Below, one piece after another: positions 42,944-51,520 of a DNA stretch of 64,000 bases; within the stretch, counting starts at the first letter, position 1, and every line of letters begins with the position of its first letter. The DNA is from Mycolicibacterium austroafricanum. Its GTDB lineage: Bacteria; Actinomycetota; Actinomycetes; Mycobacteriales; Mycobacteriaceae. Made by a program: the position numbers and the translations under genes. The stretch lies in NCBI RefSeq assembly GCF_902705885.1, contig NZ_CACSIP010000002.1, forward strand, positions 109,592 through 173,591, in the 5' to 3' direction. The notes beneath the pieces are model-generated. The model searched no databases. It had not been told where the DNA came from and worked only from the letters and a program-made list of their open reading frames with translations.

Positions 42944-43693
42944 ATGTCAGCAGCGCCGGACGCGAGCGACAGGGCTGGATCCGCCGAGGGCGGTGATGCC
43001 AGTGACGCGTTGCTGCGTCCGGTGCGGCCTCTCAACGCCTTCGAGGACACCGTCGAGAGGCTGTTGCAGACCATCCGGCTGGGGGTGCTGCACCCGGGCG
43101 AATCGCTGCCGCCGGAACGGGAACTGGCCGTGCGGCTCGGCGTCAGCCGCGACACCGTCCGAGAGGCGATCAAGTCGCTGGCCGACGCCGGATACCTGGT
43201 GTCGCGCCGTGGTCGCTACGGCGGCACATTCCTGGCCGACGCGCTGCCGGCGCCCAGCGCCGAGGAGGTCCGGTTCACCCGCGCCGACATCGACGACGCG
43301 CTGCGACTGCGGGAGGTCCTCGAGGTGGGCGCCGCGCGGCTGGCGGCGGGCCGGACGCTGACCGCCACCGAGCGTGACGCGCTGTGGAATCGGCTGGCCG
43401 ATGTGCGCGGCTCCGAGACCGAGGCGTACCGGCGACTGGACTCCCGGCTGCATCTGGCGATAGCCGAGGCCGCCGGGGTGCCGTCCCTGGTGCCGCTGGT
43501 GGCCCAGAACCGGATGCGGCTCAACGAACTGCTCGACCGGATCCCGCTGCTGGCCCGCAACATCGAACACTCCGACGAGCAGCACGAGGCGATCGTGATG
43601 GCGATTCTGGCCGGCGACGCCGACAGCGCGGCGCAGACGATGACCGCGCACGTCTGGGCCTCGGCGGCGCTGCTGCACGGCTTCCTCGACTGA
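42944..43693 (+). CDS. FadR-subfamily GntR transcriptional regulator
   Basis: A 249-aa GntR/FadR-type regulator. The winged helix has TIRLGVLHPGESLPPERELA and LGVSRDTVREAIKSLADAG (about 40-80); the C-terminal FCD domain has the metal-binding Asp/His residues in RRLDSRLHLAIAEAAG and SDEQHEAIVMAILAGD. It starts 16 bp after the SDR gene and is probably the last gene of the glnA4-amidotransferase-aldehyde dehydrogenase-SDR operon and its likely regulator. The ligand would be an organic acid or amine-derived metabolite. Confidence 0.9.
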   Translation: MSAAPDASDRAGSAEGGDASDALLRPVRPLNAFEDTVERLLQTIRLGVLHPGESLPPERELAVRLGVSRDTVREAIKSLADAGYLVSRRGRYGGTFLADALPAPSAEEVRFTRADIDDALRLREVLEVGAARLAAGRTLTATERDALWNRLADVRGSETEAYRRLDSRLHLAIAEAAGVPSLVPLVAQNRMRLNELLDRIPLLARNIEHSDEQHEAIVMAILAGDADSAAQTMTAHVWASAALLHGFLD

Positions 43694-43753
43694 ACTGCGC
43701 CAGCCGCGGGACTGAACTGTGCGAACCGCGGGACTGACTGCGCAGCGCGCGGG
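43690..43753 (+). repeat. 22-bp degenerate tandem repeat
   Basis: Units at 43690..43711 and 43712..43733 are CTGAACTGYGCSARCCGCGGGA with three differences, and a shortened third unit follows at 43734..43753. The GntR stop codon is in the first unit. It is another example in this window of slippage repeats at a gene end. Confidence 0.7.
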
Positions 43754-43807
43754 TTTGTCCGCCGACACGCCGCGATTGCTGGCTGTTTGCGCACCCTCGA
43801 CGAGGAC

Positions 43808-43813
43808 TACATT
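43808..43813 (+). promoter_or_regulatory. Predicted -10 box TACATT of the metal sensor gene
   Basis: TACATT ends seven bases before the GTG at 43821, without a ribosome site. Confidence 0.4.
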
Positions 43814-43820
43814 TGGCGGT

Positions 43821-44159
43821 GTGGAGGATCAGTCGGTGGTCGAGCTGGCGTCGTCGGCACTGTCCGACGTCGACACCACCGGCTGGGCCCAACGCTTCGA
43901 CCTGCTGTCCGACCCGCATCGCCTGGAGATCCTGCTGAGCCTGCACCGGGCGCCGGGAATCTGCGTCAGCGATCTCGCGGCCGCGCTGGGACGGTCCGAG
44001 AATGCCGTATCGCAGGCACTGCGAGTGCTGCGCGCACAGGGTTGGGTCGTGAGCACCCGTACCGGCCGCTCCGTCAGCTACCGGTTGGACGACGACATCG
44101 TCCACGATCTGCTGCACTGGATCGGCGCCAGGCATGCCGGCGGTCATGGGCACAGCTGA
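43821..44159 (+). CDS. ArsR/SmtB family metal sensor
   Basis: A 112-aa ArsR-type repressor. The winged helix is SDPHRLEILLSLHRAPGICV, then LAAALGRSENAVSQALRVLR (about 28-72), followed by the beta wing STRTGRSVSYRLD. The last helix has DDDIVHDLLHWIGARHAGGHGHS, an Asp/His-rich pattern like the alpha-5 and C-terminal Ni/Co sites of NmtR/KmtR-type sensors. It stands directly upstream of cbiMNQO, separated by a 10-bp perfect inverted repeat, so cobalt (or nickel) responsive repression of that importer is the likely role. GTG start at 43821. Confidence 0.88.
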   Translation: MEDQSVVELASSALSDVDTTGWAQRFDLLSDPHRLEILLSLHRAPGICVSDLAAALGRSENAVSQALRVLRAQGWVVSTRTGRSVSYRLDDDIVHDLLHWIGARHAGGHGHS

Positions 44160-44183
44160 CCGTTCGGGCAGGTGACGGCTGTT

Positions 44184-44213
44184 CATCTGATCAGCTAGAC
44201 AGATGATCAGATG
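44184..44213. promoter_or_regulatory. Inverted repeat, likely ArsR operator of cbiMNQO
   Basis: CATCTGATCA (44184..44193) and TGATCAGATG (44204..44213) form a perfect 10-bp inverted repeat with a 10-base spacer. It lies between the sensor gene stop and cbiM. The size and AT content fit an ArsR-type operator for the adjacent sensor. Confidence 0.7.
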
Positions 44214-44252
44214 GCGGAATAGGCTCGTCGGGTGATCGTCCACCACCACGCC

Positions 44253-44933
44253 ATGCACATGAGTGACGGCATCGTCGACGCCCCCACGTCGGTGGCGTTC
44301 GGCGCGATCGCGGTGATCGCTCTGGCCATCTGCGTCTGGAAGGCGCGCACTGAACTCGACGAGCGCACTGTGCCGCTGGCCGGACTGGTGGCGGCCTTCA
44401 TCTTCGCCGTGCAGATGGTCAACTTCCCGATCCTGCCCGGCGTCAGCGGCCATCTCCTCGGTGGCGCACTCGCCGCCATCCTCGTCGGGCCCTATACCGG
44501 CGCGCTGTGCATCGCGATCGTGTTGGTGGTGCAGTCCCTGCTGTTCGCCGACGGTGGCGTGACCGCGCTGGGGATGAACATCGTCAACATGGCCGTCATC
44601 GGGGTGGCCGCCGGCTATGGCCTGGCGGTGGCGATGTACTCGATTGCCCGACGCCGCCCTGCCGATCCGTCGGTGCGCACCATCGGGTTCATCGCGTTCG
44701 TCGCCGCACTCGTCGGAACCGTCTGCGCGGCCATGGGATTCGTGCTCGAGTACTCGATCGGCGGCGCCGCACCGGCGTCCATGGGCACCGTCACGGGCTA
44801 CATGTTCCTCACCCACGTCCTGATCGGTCTCGGCGAAGGCGCCATCACCGCCGTCACGGTGATGGCGGTGGCCCGGGCGCGTCCCGATCTCGTCTACCTG
44901 ATGCGGCGCGACCGAGCGGAGGTTCCGGCATGA
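44253..44933 (+). CDS. cbiM: Cobalt ECF importer substrate-specific subunit CbiM
   Basis: Membrane S-component of an energy-coupling-factor cobalt importer, 226 aa with about six to seven membrane helices. The N-terminus MHMSDGIVDAPTSV is the CbiM/NikM signature; the free N-terminus and the second-position His bind the metal, so the ATG at 44253 is preferred. A GTG at 44232 would add MIVHHHA, which would hide this site. LLGGALAAILVGPYTGALCI, ADGGVTALGMNIVNMAVIG and VLIGLGEGAIT are conserved. First gene of cbiMNQO, under the putative ArsR operator. Confidence 0.92.
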   Translation: MHMSDGIVDAPTSVAFGAIAVIALAICVWKARTELDERTVPLAGLVAAFIFAVQMVNFPILPGVSGHLLGGALAAILVGPYTGALCIAIVLVVQSLLFADGGVTALGMNIVNMAVIGVAAGYGLAVAMYSIARRRPADPSVRTIGFIAFVAALVGTVCAAMGFVLEYSIGGAAPASMGTVTGYMFLTHVLIGLGEGAITAVTVMAVARARPDLVYLMRRDRAEVPA

Positions 44934-45313
44934 CGTCGGCTATGACACAGCGCAAATGGTTCTGGGTGGCGTTCGCCGCGGCCACCCTACTGATCGCCGG
45001 GGTGGTCTCCTATCTCGCGAGTTCCAGCCCCGACGGCCTCGACTCGACGACGCTGCAGGGTTGCGAGGTCGTCGAGACCAGTGATGGCGAACAGTTGACC
45101 GGTGAGTGCATCGCCCAGCACGCCGGCGAGCACGATCTCGCCGACTCGCCGCTGGCCGACTACGCGCTCGGTGGCCGCGAGGGCACCGGTGGCGTCGCAG
45201 GTGTCATCGGCGTGCTCGTCACTGTGGCGGTCGCCGGTGGCGGCTTCTGGCTGATCGCGCGCTCCCGGCGCGGCGCCGAAGACCCGGGTGCATCCGAGCC
45301 GAGCAGGCGATAG
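44930..45313 (+). CDS. cbiN: CbiN-like PDGLE domain protein
   Basis: A 127-aa membrane protein with an N-terminal membrane helix (FWVAFAAATLLIAGVVSYLA), the PDGLE-type motif SSPDGLDST, an extracytoplasmic loop with one Cys pair (QGCEVV and GECIAQH) and a second helix (VIGVLVTVAVAGGGFWLIA). This is the CbiN/PDGLE component that assists metal loading into CbiM. The ATG overlaps the cbiM stop. The two loop Cys are unusual and may form a disulfide or touch metal. Confidence 0.87.
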   Translation: MTSAMTQRKWFWVAFAAATLLIAGVVSYLASSSPDGLDSTTLQGCEVVETSDGEQLTGECIAQHAGEHDLADSPLADYALGGREGTGGVAGVIGVLVTVAVAGGGFWLIARSRRGAEDPGASEPSRR

Positions 45314-45315
45314 GC

Positions 45316-46089
45316 ATGGGGGCCGGGGCCCATCCGCTGTACCGCCACGGCGACTCCGCGGTGCACCGGGCGCCGGCCGAGGTCAAGATCGTCTGCCTGC
45401 TGGTGTTCGTGCTGGCGGTCGTCGCCACACCGCGGGAGATGTTCTGGCCGTACGCGGTGTATGCGGTGATCGTGGTGGCCGTCTGGCAGCTGGCCCGCAT
45501 CCCGCTGCGCTGGATCCTGCCGCGAATGCTGATCGAGGCGCCGTTCCTGGTGCTGGCGCTGCTGCTGCCGTTCGCCGAGGGCGGGGAACGCGTCGAGGTG
45601 GCAGGTCTGCAACTGTCGGTGGCGGGGTTGTACGCGGCCTGGGGCATCGTCGTCAAAGGCACGCTGGGTGTGGCCGCCGCGCTGACGTTGGCCGCCACCA
45701 CAGCCGCGGCCGAGCTGCCCGCGGCGCTGAGCCGGCTGGGTGTGCCCGCGATGGTCACCTCGGTGCTGGTGCTGATGATCCGGTACATCGATCTGCTCGC
45801 CGCCGAGGCGGGCCGGATGCGGATGGCGCGGATCTCGCGGGGAGACTCACCGCGTGCCCTGCACCAGGCGCGCGCCATCGCCACCGGTATCGGCGCGCTG
45901 TTCCTACGGTCCTATGAGCGGGGAGAGCGGGTGTATCACTCGATGTTGTCGAGAGGTTTCGACGGCGGCGTGCCTGACCTGGCGGTCATCGGTGCACCGC
46001 CGCGGGCGGTACCGAGCCAATGGGTCTCGACGATGATCCCGGCTGCGGCCGCGGTGACCGTGTCGGTGGCGGCGTGGGTGATCCGATGA
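45316..46089 (+). CDS. cbiQ: ECF importer transmembrane subunit CbiQ
   Basis: T-component of the cobalt ECF transporter, 257 aa, with several membrane helices and the cytoplasmic coupling region including RMRMARISRGDSPRALHQAR and SYERGERVYHSMLSRGFDG, where the two ARG-type motifs (ISRG, LSRG) contact the ATPase. Length fits CbiQ. The stop overlaps the cbiO start (ATGA). HPLYRHGDSAVHRAPAEVKI is the usual N-terminal stretch. Confidence 0.92.
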   Translation: MGAGAHPLYRHGDSAVHRAPAEVKIVCLLVFVLAVVATPREMFWPYAVYAVIVVAVWQLARIPLRWILPRMLIEAPFLVLALLLPFAEGGERVEVAGLQLSVAGLYAAWGIVVKGTLGVAAALTLAATTAAAELPAALSRLGVPAMVTSVLVLMIRYIDLLAAEAGRMRMARISRGDSPRALHQARAIATGIGALFLRSYERGERVYHSMLSRGFDGGVPDLAVIGAPPRAVPSQWVSTMIPAAAAVTVSVAAWVIR

Positions 46090-46823
46090 CTGAGATCGCG
46101 GTACAGGTCGAGGCCCTGCGCCACGTCTACCCGGATGGTCACGTGGCCCTCGACGGCGTTGATCTCACCGTCGCGGCCGGGGAACGCGTCGCGGTGCTTG
46201 GACCCAACGGTGCAGGCAAGACCACACTGATGCTCCATCTCAACGGGGTGCTCACCGCCTCCTCGGGGTCGGTGCGCGTCGGCGGAACCCCGGTGAACCG
46301 CAAGAACCTGCACGACATCCGCCAGCGCGTCGGCCTGGTGTTCCAGGACCCCGACGATCAGCTGTTCATGCCGACCGTCGCCCAGGATGTCGCGTTCGGG
46401 CCGGCCAACTTCGGCCTGCGGGGCCAAGCGCTCGCCGATCGGGTGGCTTCCGCGCTGGCCACCGTCTCCCTGACCGATGAAGCCGGCCGCAACCCCACTC
46501 ACTTGTCGGCGGGCCAGCGCCGCCGTGCCGCGTTGGCCACGGTGCTGGCGTGTGATCCGCAGATCCTGGTTCTCGATGAACCGTCGGCCAACCTCGACCC
46601 GGTGGCCAGACGTGAACTGGCCGAGACACTCTCGGAGCTGGATGCCACGATGCTGATTGTCACCCACGACCTGCCCTACGCCGCTCAGCTGTGCGACCGT
46701 GCGGTCGTGGTGGACCACGGGGTGGTGGTCGCCGACGGCGGCATCAACGAGATCCTGGCCGACGAGGCGTTGCTGGCCGCGCACCGGCTCGAGCTGCCGT
46801 GGGGCTTCGCCGTCCGCAACTGA
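46086..46823 (+). CDS. cbiO: Cobalt ECF importer ATPase CbiO
   Basis: ABC ATPase of 245 aa that powers the CbiMNQO importer. Walker A is GPNGAGKTT (about 39-47), Q-loop FQDPDDQLF, signature LSAGQRRRAALA, Walker B ILVLDEPSANLD and switch His in IVTHDL. The FQDPDDQLF form is characteristic of the CbiO group. Single ATPase copy, so the homodimer is expected. The gene ends 14 bp before a 20-bp inverted repeat that probably terminates the operon. Confidence 0.94.
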   Translation: MTEIAVQVEALRHVYPDGHVALDGVDLTVAAGERVAVLGPNGAGKTTLMLHLNGVLTASSGSVRVGGTPVNRKNLHDIRQRVGLVFQDPDDQLFMPTVAQDVAFGPANFGLRGQALADRVASALATVSLTDEAGRNPTHLSAGQRRRAALATVLACDPQILVLDEPSANLDPVARRELAETLSELDATMLIVTHDLPYAAQLCDRAVVVDHGVVVADGGINEILADEALLAAHRLELPWGFAVRN

Positions 46824-46837
46824 ACCGATTACCCCCC

Positions 46838-46902
46838 CCGCCGGAACGGTATTCCAGGCGCGGAATCGCGAGAATGGCCCTGCTGGAATACCGTTCCGGC
46901 GG
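46838..46902. terminator. 20-bp perfect inverted repeat between cbiO and mtr
   Basis: Arms CCGCCGGAACGGTATTCCAG (46838..46857) and its exact complement (46883..46902) enclose a 25-base loop. It lies between the convergent ends of cbiO and mtr and can serve both as a bidirectional terminator. The perfect, long arms and inner GGAATACCGTTCC symmetry leave open that it is a mobile REP-like element. Confidence 0.7.
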
Positions 46903-46927
46903 CAAGGGCGCTATCGGCGATAAGCGT

Positions 46928-48340
46928 TCAGTGACGCCGCGGCGGGGGCCACGGGGGCTCGCCGCACAGCGCCAGCACGGCGTTCTCGACCACCTCGGGC
47001 AGCGCGGGATGAATCCAGTACTGGCCGCGCGCCATATCCTGTGCCGGCAGGTCGAACGCCATCGCCTGGATGATCGGCTGGATGATCGACGACGCCTGGT
47101 GCCCCATGATGTGTGCACCGAGCAGCAGTCCGGAGTCGTCGTCGACGATCAGCTTGGCGAACCCGGCGGAATCCTCCATCGCCCAGCCGTAGCCGACGTC
47201 GCTGTAGTCCTGCACCTTGGACAGGATGCGGTACCCCGCCGCGCGCGCCTCGTTCTCCGTCAGCCCGACGCACGCGATCTGCGGATCGGTGAACACCGCC
47301 GACGGTACGTTCTGATGGTTGGCCCGCATGAGGTTGTCGGTGTCGTCCCAGTCCTGCAACAAGTTCTGCTTGACCACCCGCGCTTCGTGGTTGGCGACGT
47401 GCTTGAGCTGATAGGGCGAGCTGACGTCCCCGAGAGCGAAGACGTTTCGTGCGGTGGTGCGCTGGAATTCGTCGACCACGACGAGCCCGCCCTCCACCTT
47501 GACGCCGGCGTGGTGCGCTTCGAGTTGATCGCCGTTGGGGACCCGGCCGGTGGCCACCAGCAGCGTGTCACCGTGCAACGTCGAACCGTCGTCGAGGGTC
47601 AGGGTGACCCCGCCGTCGTCGGATGTGCCGTGCACGATGTTGCGGCGACTGCGGATCTCCCACTTCCTGCTCGCGATGTCGGTGAATCGCTCGCAGACGG
47701 TGTCGTCGCAGTGGCTCAGCATTGTCGTGCCGCGCAACACGATCGTCACCCTGGTCCCCAGTGACGAGAAGATGTGTGCGAACTCCGCGGCGACGAAACC
47801 CCCGCCCACGATCACGAGGTGCTCGGGCAGATCCGAGATCCGCATGATGGTGTCGCTGGTGTGATAGGCGACGCCGCAGTCGGCGATGGCCGATGGCACC
47901 GTCGCCCGTGCGCCCGCGGCGATCACCACCTGATCCGCACTGAACTCGTCGCCGTCGTCGGTGCGCAACCGGTAGCCGCCCCCGGGGTCCGCCGCGGCGA
48001 ACCGGGTGTGGCTGGCGAACACCTGCACGTTCGGTGAGGAACGTCGGTACTGTTCGCCCCCGCTGGCCAGTGGGTCGATGCGGCCGAACACCCTCGAGAC
48101 GATGTCGGGCCAACGGACCCCATCCACATGTGCGTCCACACCGAAACGGCTTGATTCGCGCGCCTGGTGAGCCACGCCCGCGGCGTAGACGAACATTTTG
48201 GTCGGCAGGCAACCGACGTTGAGACAGGTGCCGCCGAACACGCCCTTCTCGCAGATGGCCACCCGCTTGTCGACATACCGCTCGTCGAGGATGGAGTTGC
48301 CCGAACCGGTGCCGATGATTGCGATGTCGAAGTCAGCCAT
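46928..48340 (-). CDS. mtr: Mycothione reductase
   Basis: NADPH-dependent flavoprotein that reduces mycothiol disulfide, 470 aa. FAD motif IIGTGSGNSI near residue 8, redox disulfide GGTCLNVGCLPTK near residue 38, NADPH motif VIVGGGFVAAEFA, ATGRVPNGDQL, ALGDVSSPYQLKHVAN, and the C-terminal catalytic WIHPALPEVVENAVL with the His-Glu pair. The GTGSGN form of the first motif is the Mtr variant. ATG at 48340 fits the family N-terminus MADFDIAI. It follows the hydrolase gene by 5 bp and forms an operon with it. A strictly actinobacterial trait. Confidence 0.96.
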   Translation of the reverse strand: MADFDIAIIGTGSGNSILDERYVDKRVAICEKGVFGGTCLNVGCLPTKMFVYAAGVAHQARESSRFGVDAHVDGVRWPDIVSRVFGRIDPLASGGEQYRRSSPNVQVFASHTRFAAADPGGGYRLRTDDGDEFSADQVVIAAGARATVPSAIADCGVAYHTSDTIMRISDLPEHLVIVGGGFVAAEFAHIFSSLGTRVTIVLRGTTMLSHCDDTVCERFTDIASRKWEIRSRRNIVHGTSDDGGVTLTLDDGSTLHGDTLLVATGRVPNGDQLEAHHAGVKVEGGLVVVDEFQRTTARNVFALGDVSSPYQLKHVANHEARVVKQNLLQDWDDTDNLMRANHQNVPSAVFTDPQIACVGLTENEARAAGYRILSKVQDYSDVGYGWAMEDSAGFAKLIVDDDSGLLLGAHIMGHQASSIIQPIIQAMAFDLPAQDMARGQYWIHPALPEVVENAVLALCGEPPWPPPRRH

Positions 48341-48345
48341 GCCCG

Positions 48346-49362
48346 TCAGGTCTCCTCGAATGGTGTTGGCGGCGCCGGGTTCTCGGCGCGGTGATCCGTC
48401 AGGTACCAGTGCAGCCAGCGGTCCAGCTCGGCGTAGGCCAGCTGCCTGGATTCGGGCACCGACAGGAATACGTCGTGCTTGGCATCGGCGATCGGCACGA
48501 TCGACGTCCGGTGGCCGATACAGCCCGCCCACCGGGCGATTTGCGCGACGTCCAGGACAGCGTCCCCGCGCTGGATCGCGGCCGGGTCCCTGACCTCACG
48601 CACACTGCGATCCGAACGCAGGATCAGGTTCGGCACACCGACGTCCAGGCCGCGATGCAGCCTGGTCTGCCCACGTCTGATCGCGTGGATCCAGCCGACG
48701 GTCACCGGGAATCCGCCGACCGGTTTCCAGGTCAGGTTGTAATCGAACTCACCGTCGTAGTCGCGGTGCAGCGTGGTGCCGTAACCGCCCTCGGACGGTC
48801 GACGCACCACCGTGCGCTTGCGGAGCCGGCCCAGGGCCAGCAGCGCCGCCGAGGTGGGTGCTGTCCGAAGGATCGCGTGCCCCTGCAGATCCAGCCACGG
48901 GCTGTTGAGGATAAGGCCCGACACGCCCTTCGCCGGCGCCGCCGCCCGACGGCGATCCAGCCACAAAGACACCACCAGCCCGCCCGCCGAGTGTCCGTAG
49001 ACCAGCACCGGCGCGCCGGACTCCGTGGCGATGGTGTCCAGCGCCCGTTCCAGTTCGGTGTCGTAGCGGGCAAGGTCGGTGGTGAAGTGCGGGGTCTGGC
49101 CCTCGCGGTGGGACCGTCCACATTTGTGCAGGTCGAGCGCGTAAAAAGCGAAGCCGCGAGACGCGAAATGATCGGCCAGCTCGGTGTTGAAGAAATAGTC
49201 GGTGAAGCCGTGCACCATCAGCACTGCCCGGGCTGCCGAAGGCTCGGGCTCCCCGCGCCGCACCAGCGTCGCCTCCAGTTCGCCCTCCCCATCCGGATCG
49301 GGGCCGAGGGCGAACGTCCGCTGCCAATACCCGGCCAGCACGTCGGGCTCCCATCCAGACAC
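48346..49362 (-). CDS. Alpha/beta hydrolase, S33/lysophospholipase-like (Rv2854-like)
   Basis: A 338-aa serine hydrolase. VLMVHGFTDYFFNTELADHF is the oxyanion strand near residue 47, the nucleophile elbow is VYGHSAGGLVVSLWL (Ser near residue 119), ILRSDRSVRE gives the likely acid and DAKHDVFLS the His. This is the monoacylglycerol-lipase/serine-aminopeptidase type fold. GTG at 49362 has AAGGTGG upstream. Cotranscribed with mtr, as in M. tuberculosis Rv2854-Rv2855 order. Substrate is unknown. Confidence 0.87.
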   Translation of the reverse strand: MSGWEPDVLAGYWQRTFALGPDPDGEGELEATLVRRGEPEPSAARAVLMVHGFTDYFFNTELADHFASRGFAFYALDLHKCGRSHREGQTPHFTTDLARYDTELERALDTIATESGAPVLVYGHSAGGLVVSLWLDRRRAAAPAKGVSGLILNSPWLDLQGHAILRTAPTSAALLALGRLRKRTVVRRPSEGGYGTTLHRDYDGEFDYNLTWKPVGGFPVTVGWIHAIRRGQTRLHRGLDVGVPNLILRSDRSVREVRDPAAIQRGDAVLDVAQIARWAGCIGHRTSIVPIADAKHDVFLSVPESRQLAYAELDRWLHWYLTDHRAENPAPPTPFEET

Positions 49363-49500
49363 GACAGCCACCTTATGTCGAAATCGACCGCTCGAGAGCG
49401 GGGCGCAGCGGTCGGCACGGTGGCAGCATCGGCGTCGGGATAACCTGAACCCTGGTAAGCCGTGAGGGACGGGCCACGACCACGAAGGACCGACAAGACA

Positions 49501-51060
49501 GTGTCTGAACCACAGAAGACCGACGTCCTGCTGGTAGGAGCGGGCATCATGAGCGCCACGCTCTGCGCGCTGCTGCGCCTGGTGGAGCCGAACTGGTCGA
49601 TGACGTTGGTGGAACGTCTCGACGGCGCGGCCGCAGAGAGCAGCGACCCGTGGAACAACGCAGGCACGGGCCATTCGGCGCTGTGTGAGTTGAACTACAC
49701 CCCGGCCCGGGCCGACGGGTCCATCGACATCACCAAAGCCGTCCACGTCAACGAGCAGTTCCAGGTGTCGCGGCAGTTCTGGTCCTACGCCGTGGAGAAC
49801 GGCGTGCTGCCGGACGTGCGCAGCTTTCTCAACCCGATCCCGCACGTCAGCTTCGTCAGCGGCGCCGAGAACGTCGACTACCTCAAGCGACGCTACGAGG
49901 CGCTCGTCGGCAACCCGTTGTTCGCCTCGATGGAGTTCATCGACGACCGCGACGAGTTCACCCGGCGGCTGCCGTTGATGGCCGAGAAGCGCGACTTCTC
50001 TGAGCCGGTCGGGCTGAACTGGACCCAAGACGGAACCGACGTCGACTTCGGTTCCCTGTCCCGGCAGTTGATCGGGTTCGGCGCGCAGCAGGGCATGGAC
50101 ACGCTGTTCGGCCACGAGGTTCGTGATCTGAGCCAGAACTCCGACGGTTCGTGGACGGTCAAGGTGCGCAACCGGCGCACCGGTGCGACGCGGCAGTTCA
50201 ATGCCAAGTTCGTCTTCGTCGGCGCGGGCGGCAACGCGCTCCCGCTTCTGCAGAAGGCCGGTATCAAGGAGGCCAAGGGCTTCGGCGGCTTCCCGGTCGG
50301 TGGGCAGTGGCTGCGCACCGGCAATCCGGAGTTGACCGCGAGGCATCAGGCCAAGGTGTACGGCCTGCCGCCCCTGGGCGCCCCGCCGATGTCGGTCCCG
50401 CACCTCGACACCCGGGTGATCAGTGACAAGTCCTGGCTGCTGTTCGGTCCGTTTGCAGGCTGGTCGCCGAAGTTCCTCAAGCAGGGCAAGGTCACCGACC
50501 TGCCGCTGTCGGTCAAGCCGGACAACCTGGTCTCGATGCTGGGTGTCGGGCTCACCGAGATGGGGCTGTTGAAGTACCTGATCGGCCAGCTGCTGCTCAG
50601 CGAATCGGCCCGGGTCGAGAACCTGCGTGACTTCGCGCCCAGCGCAAAGGATTCCGACTGGGAGCTCGACATCGCCGGACAGCGTGTCCAGGTGATCCGC
50701 AAGGCAAAGGGCAAGGGTGGCGTGCTGGAGTTCGGCACCACGGTGCTCACCGCGGCCGACGGCAGTATCGCCGGATTGCTCGGCGCGTCGCCCGGCGCGT
50801 CGACCGCGGTGCCCGCGATGTTCGACGTGATGCAGCGTTGCTTCGCCGACCGGTATCAGAGCTGGCTGCCCAAGCTCAGGGAGATGGTCCCGTCACTCGG
50901 AACCGAACTGTCCGGCGAGCCTGCGCTGTTCGAGGAGGTGTGGGCGCACGGCACCAAGGTGCTCAAGCTGGACAAGCCGGCTGGTGTCCCGGCCGTCGAC
51001 GGCGACGGCCACGGACCGAGCGTGGGCACCGAGCACTCTCCGACCGCGGCGACCGCATGA
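49501..51060 (+). CDS. mqo: Malate:quinone oxidoreductase
   Basis: Peripheral membrane FAD enzyme oxidising L-malate to oxaloacetate and passing electrons to menaquinone; 519 aa. FAD motif [17 protein letters not shown] near residue 9, then [20 protein letters not shown] and [13 protein letters not shown], the Mqo signatures, plus [17 protein letters not shown] and [12 protein letters not shown] at 49501 with AAGGAC upstream is the usual start. The gene lies between the hydrolase and a GNAT gene as in M. tuberculosis (Rv2852c). Confidence 0.97.
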   Translation: MSEPQKTDVLLVGAGIMSATLCALLRLVEPNWSMTLVERLDGAAAESSDPWNNAGTGHSALCELNYTPARADGSIDITKAVHVNEQFQVSRQFWSYAVENGVLPDVRSFLNPIPHVSFVSGAENVDYLKRRYEALVGNPLFASMEFIDDRDEFTRRLPLMAEKRDFSEPVGLNWTQDGTDVDFGSLSRQLIGFGAQQGMDTLFGHEVRDLSQNSDGSWTVKVRNRRTGATRQFNAKFVFVGAGGNALPLLQKAGIKEAKGFGGFPVGGQWLRTGNPELTARHQAKVYGLPPLGAPPMSVPHLDTRVISDKSWLLFGPFAGWSPKFLKQGKVTDLPLSVKPDNLVSMLGVGLTEMGLLKYLIGQLLLSESARVENLRDFAPSAKDSDWELDIAGQRVQVIRKAKGKGGVLEFGTTVLTAADGSIAGLLGASPGASTAVPAMFDVMQRCFADRYQSWLPKLREMVPSLGTELSGEPALFEEVWAHGTKVLKLDKPAGVPAVDGDGHGPSVGTEHSPTAATA

Positions 51061-51073
51061 CGGTGTCCGCCGG

Positions 51074-51520
51074 ATGACGGTGGCGCTGCGGCGCAGCTGG
51101 GCCAAGGATCTTGATGCCGCAACGCTGTATGAGTTGCTCAAGCTGCGCGTCGAGGTGTTCGTCGTGGAACAGGCCACCCCGTACCCCGAGTTGGACGGCC
51201 GTGATCTACTCGCAGAGACTCGGCACTTCTGGCTGGAAAACCCTGAGGGAGTAGTGATCTCGACGTTGCGGCTGATGGAGGAGCATCCCGGCGGCCAGAA
51301 GGCGTTCCGGATCGGGCGGGTCTGCACCAAACGCGCCGACCGCGGCCACGGCCACACCGCCCGGCTGTTGCAGGCCGCGCTGGCGGAGGTCGGCGACTAC
51401 CCGTGTCACATCAACGCGCAGACCTACCTCGAGGAGATGTACGGCAGGCACGGGTTCGTCCGCGACGGCGAGGAGTTCCTCGACGACGGGATCCCCCACG
51501 TGGCGATGGTGAAGCCGTGA
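51074..51520 (+). CDS. GNAT acetyltransferase, ElaA-like (Rv2851c)
   Basis: A 148-aa GNAT protein of the ElaA group: [37 protein letters not shown], the acetyl-CoA motif [20 protein letters not shown] near residue 78, and [16 protein letters not shown]. Acceptor unknown. It starts 14 bp after mqo and its stop overlaps the chelatase GTG, so it is part of that unit. Confidence 0.9.
   Translation: MTVALRRSWAKDLDAATLYELLKLRVEVFVVEQATPYPELDGRDLLAETRHFWLENPEGVVISTLRLMEEHPGGQKAFRIGRVCTKRADRGHGHTARLLQAALAEVGDYPCHINAQTYLEEMYGRHGFVRDGEEFLDDGIPHVAMVKP

Noticed and set aside
44160..44252. Cobalamin riboswitch before cbiM
   Set aside because: The gap is only about 90 bp and lacks a B12-box; the inverted repeat and adjacent ArsR gene explain regulation better.
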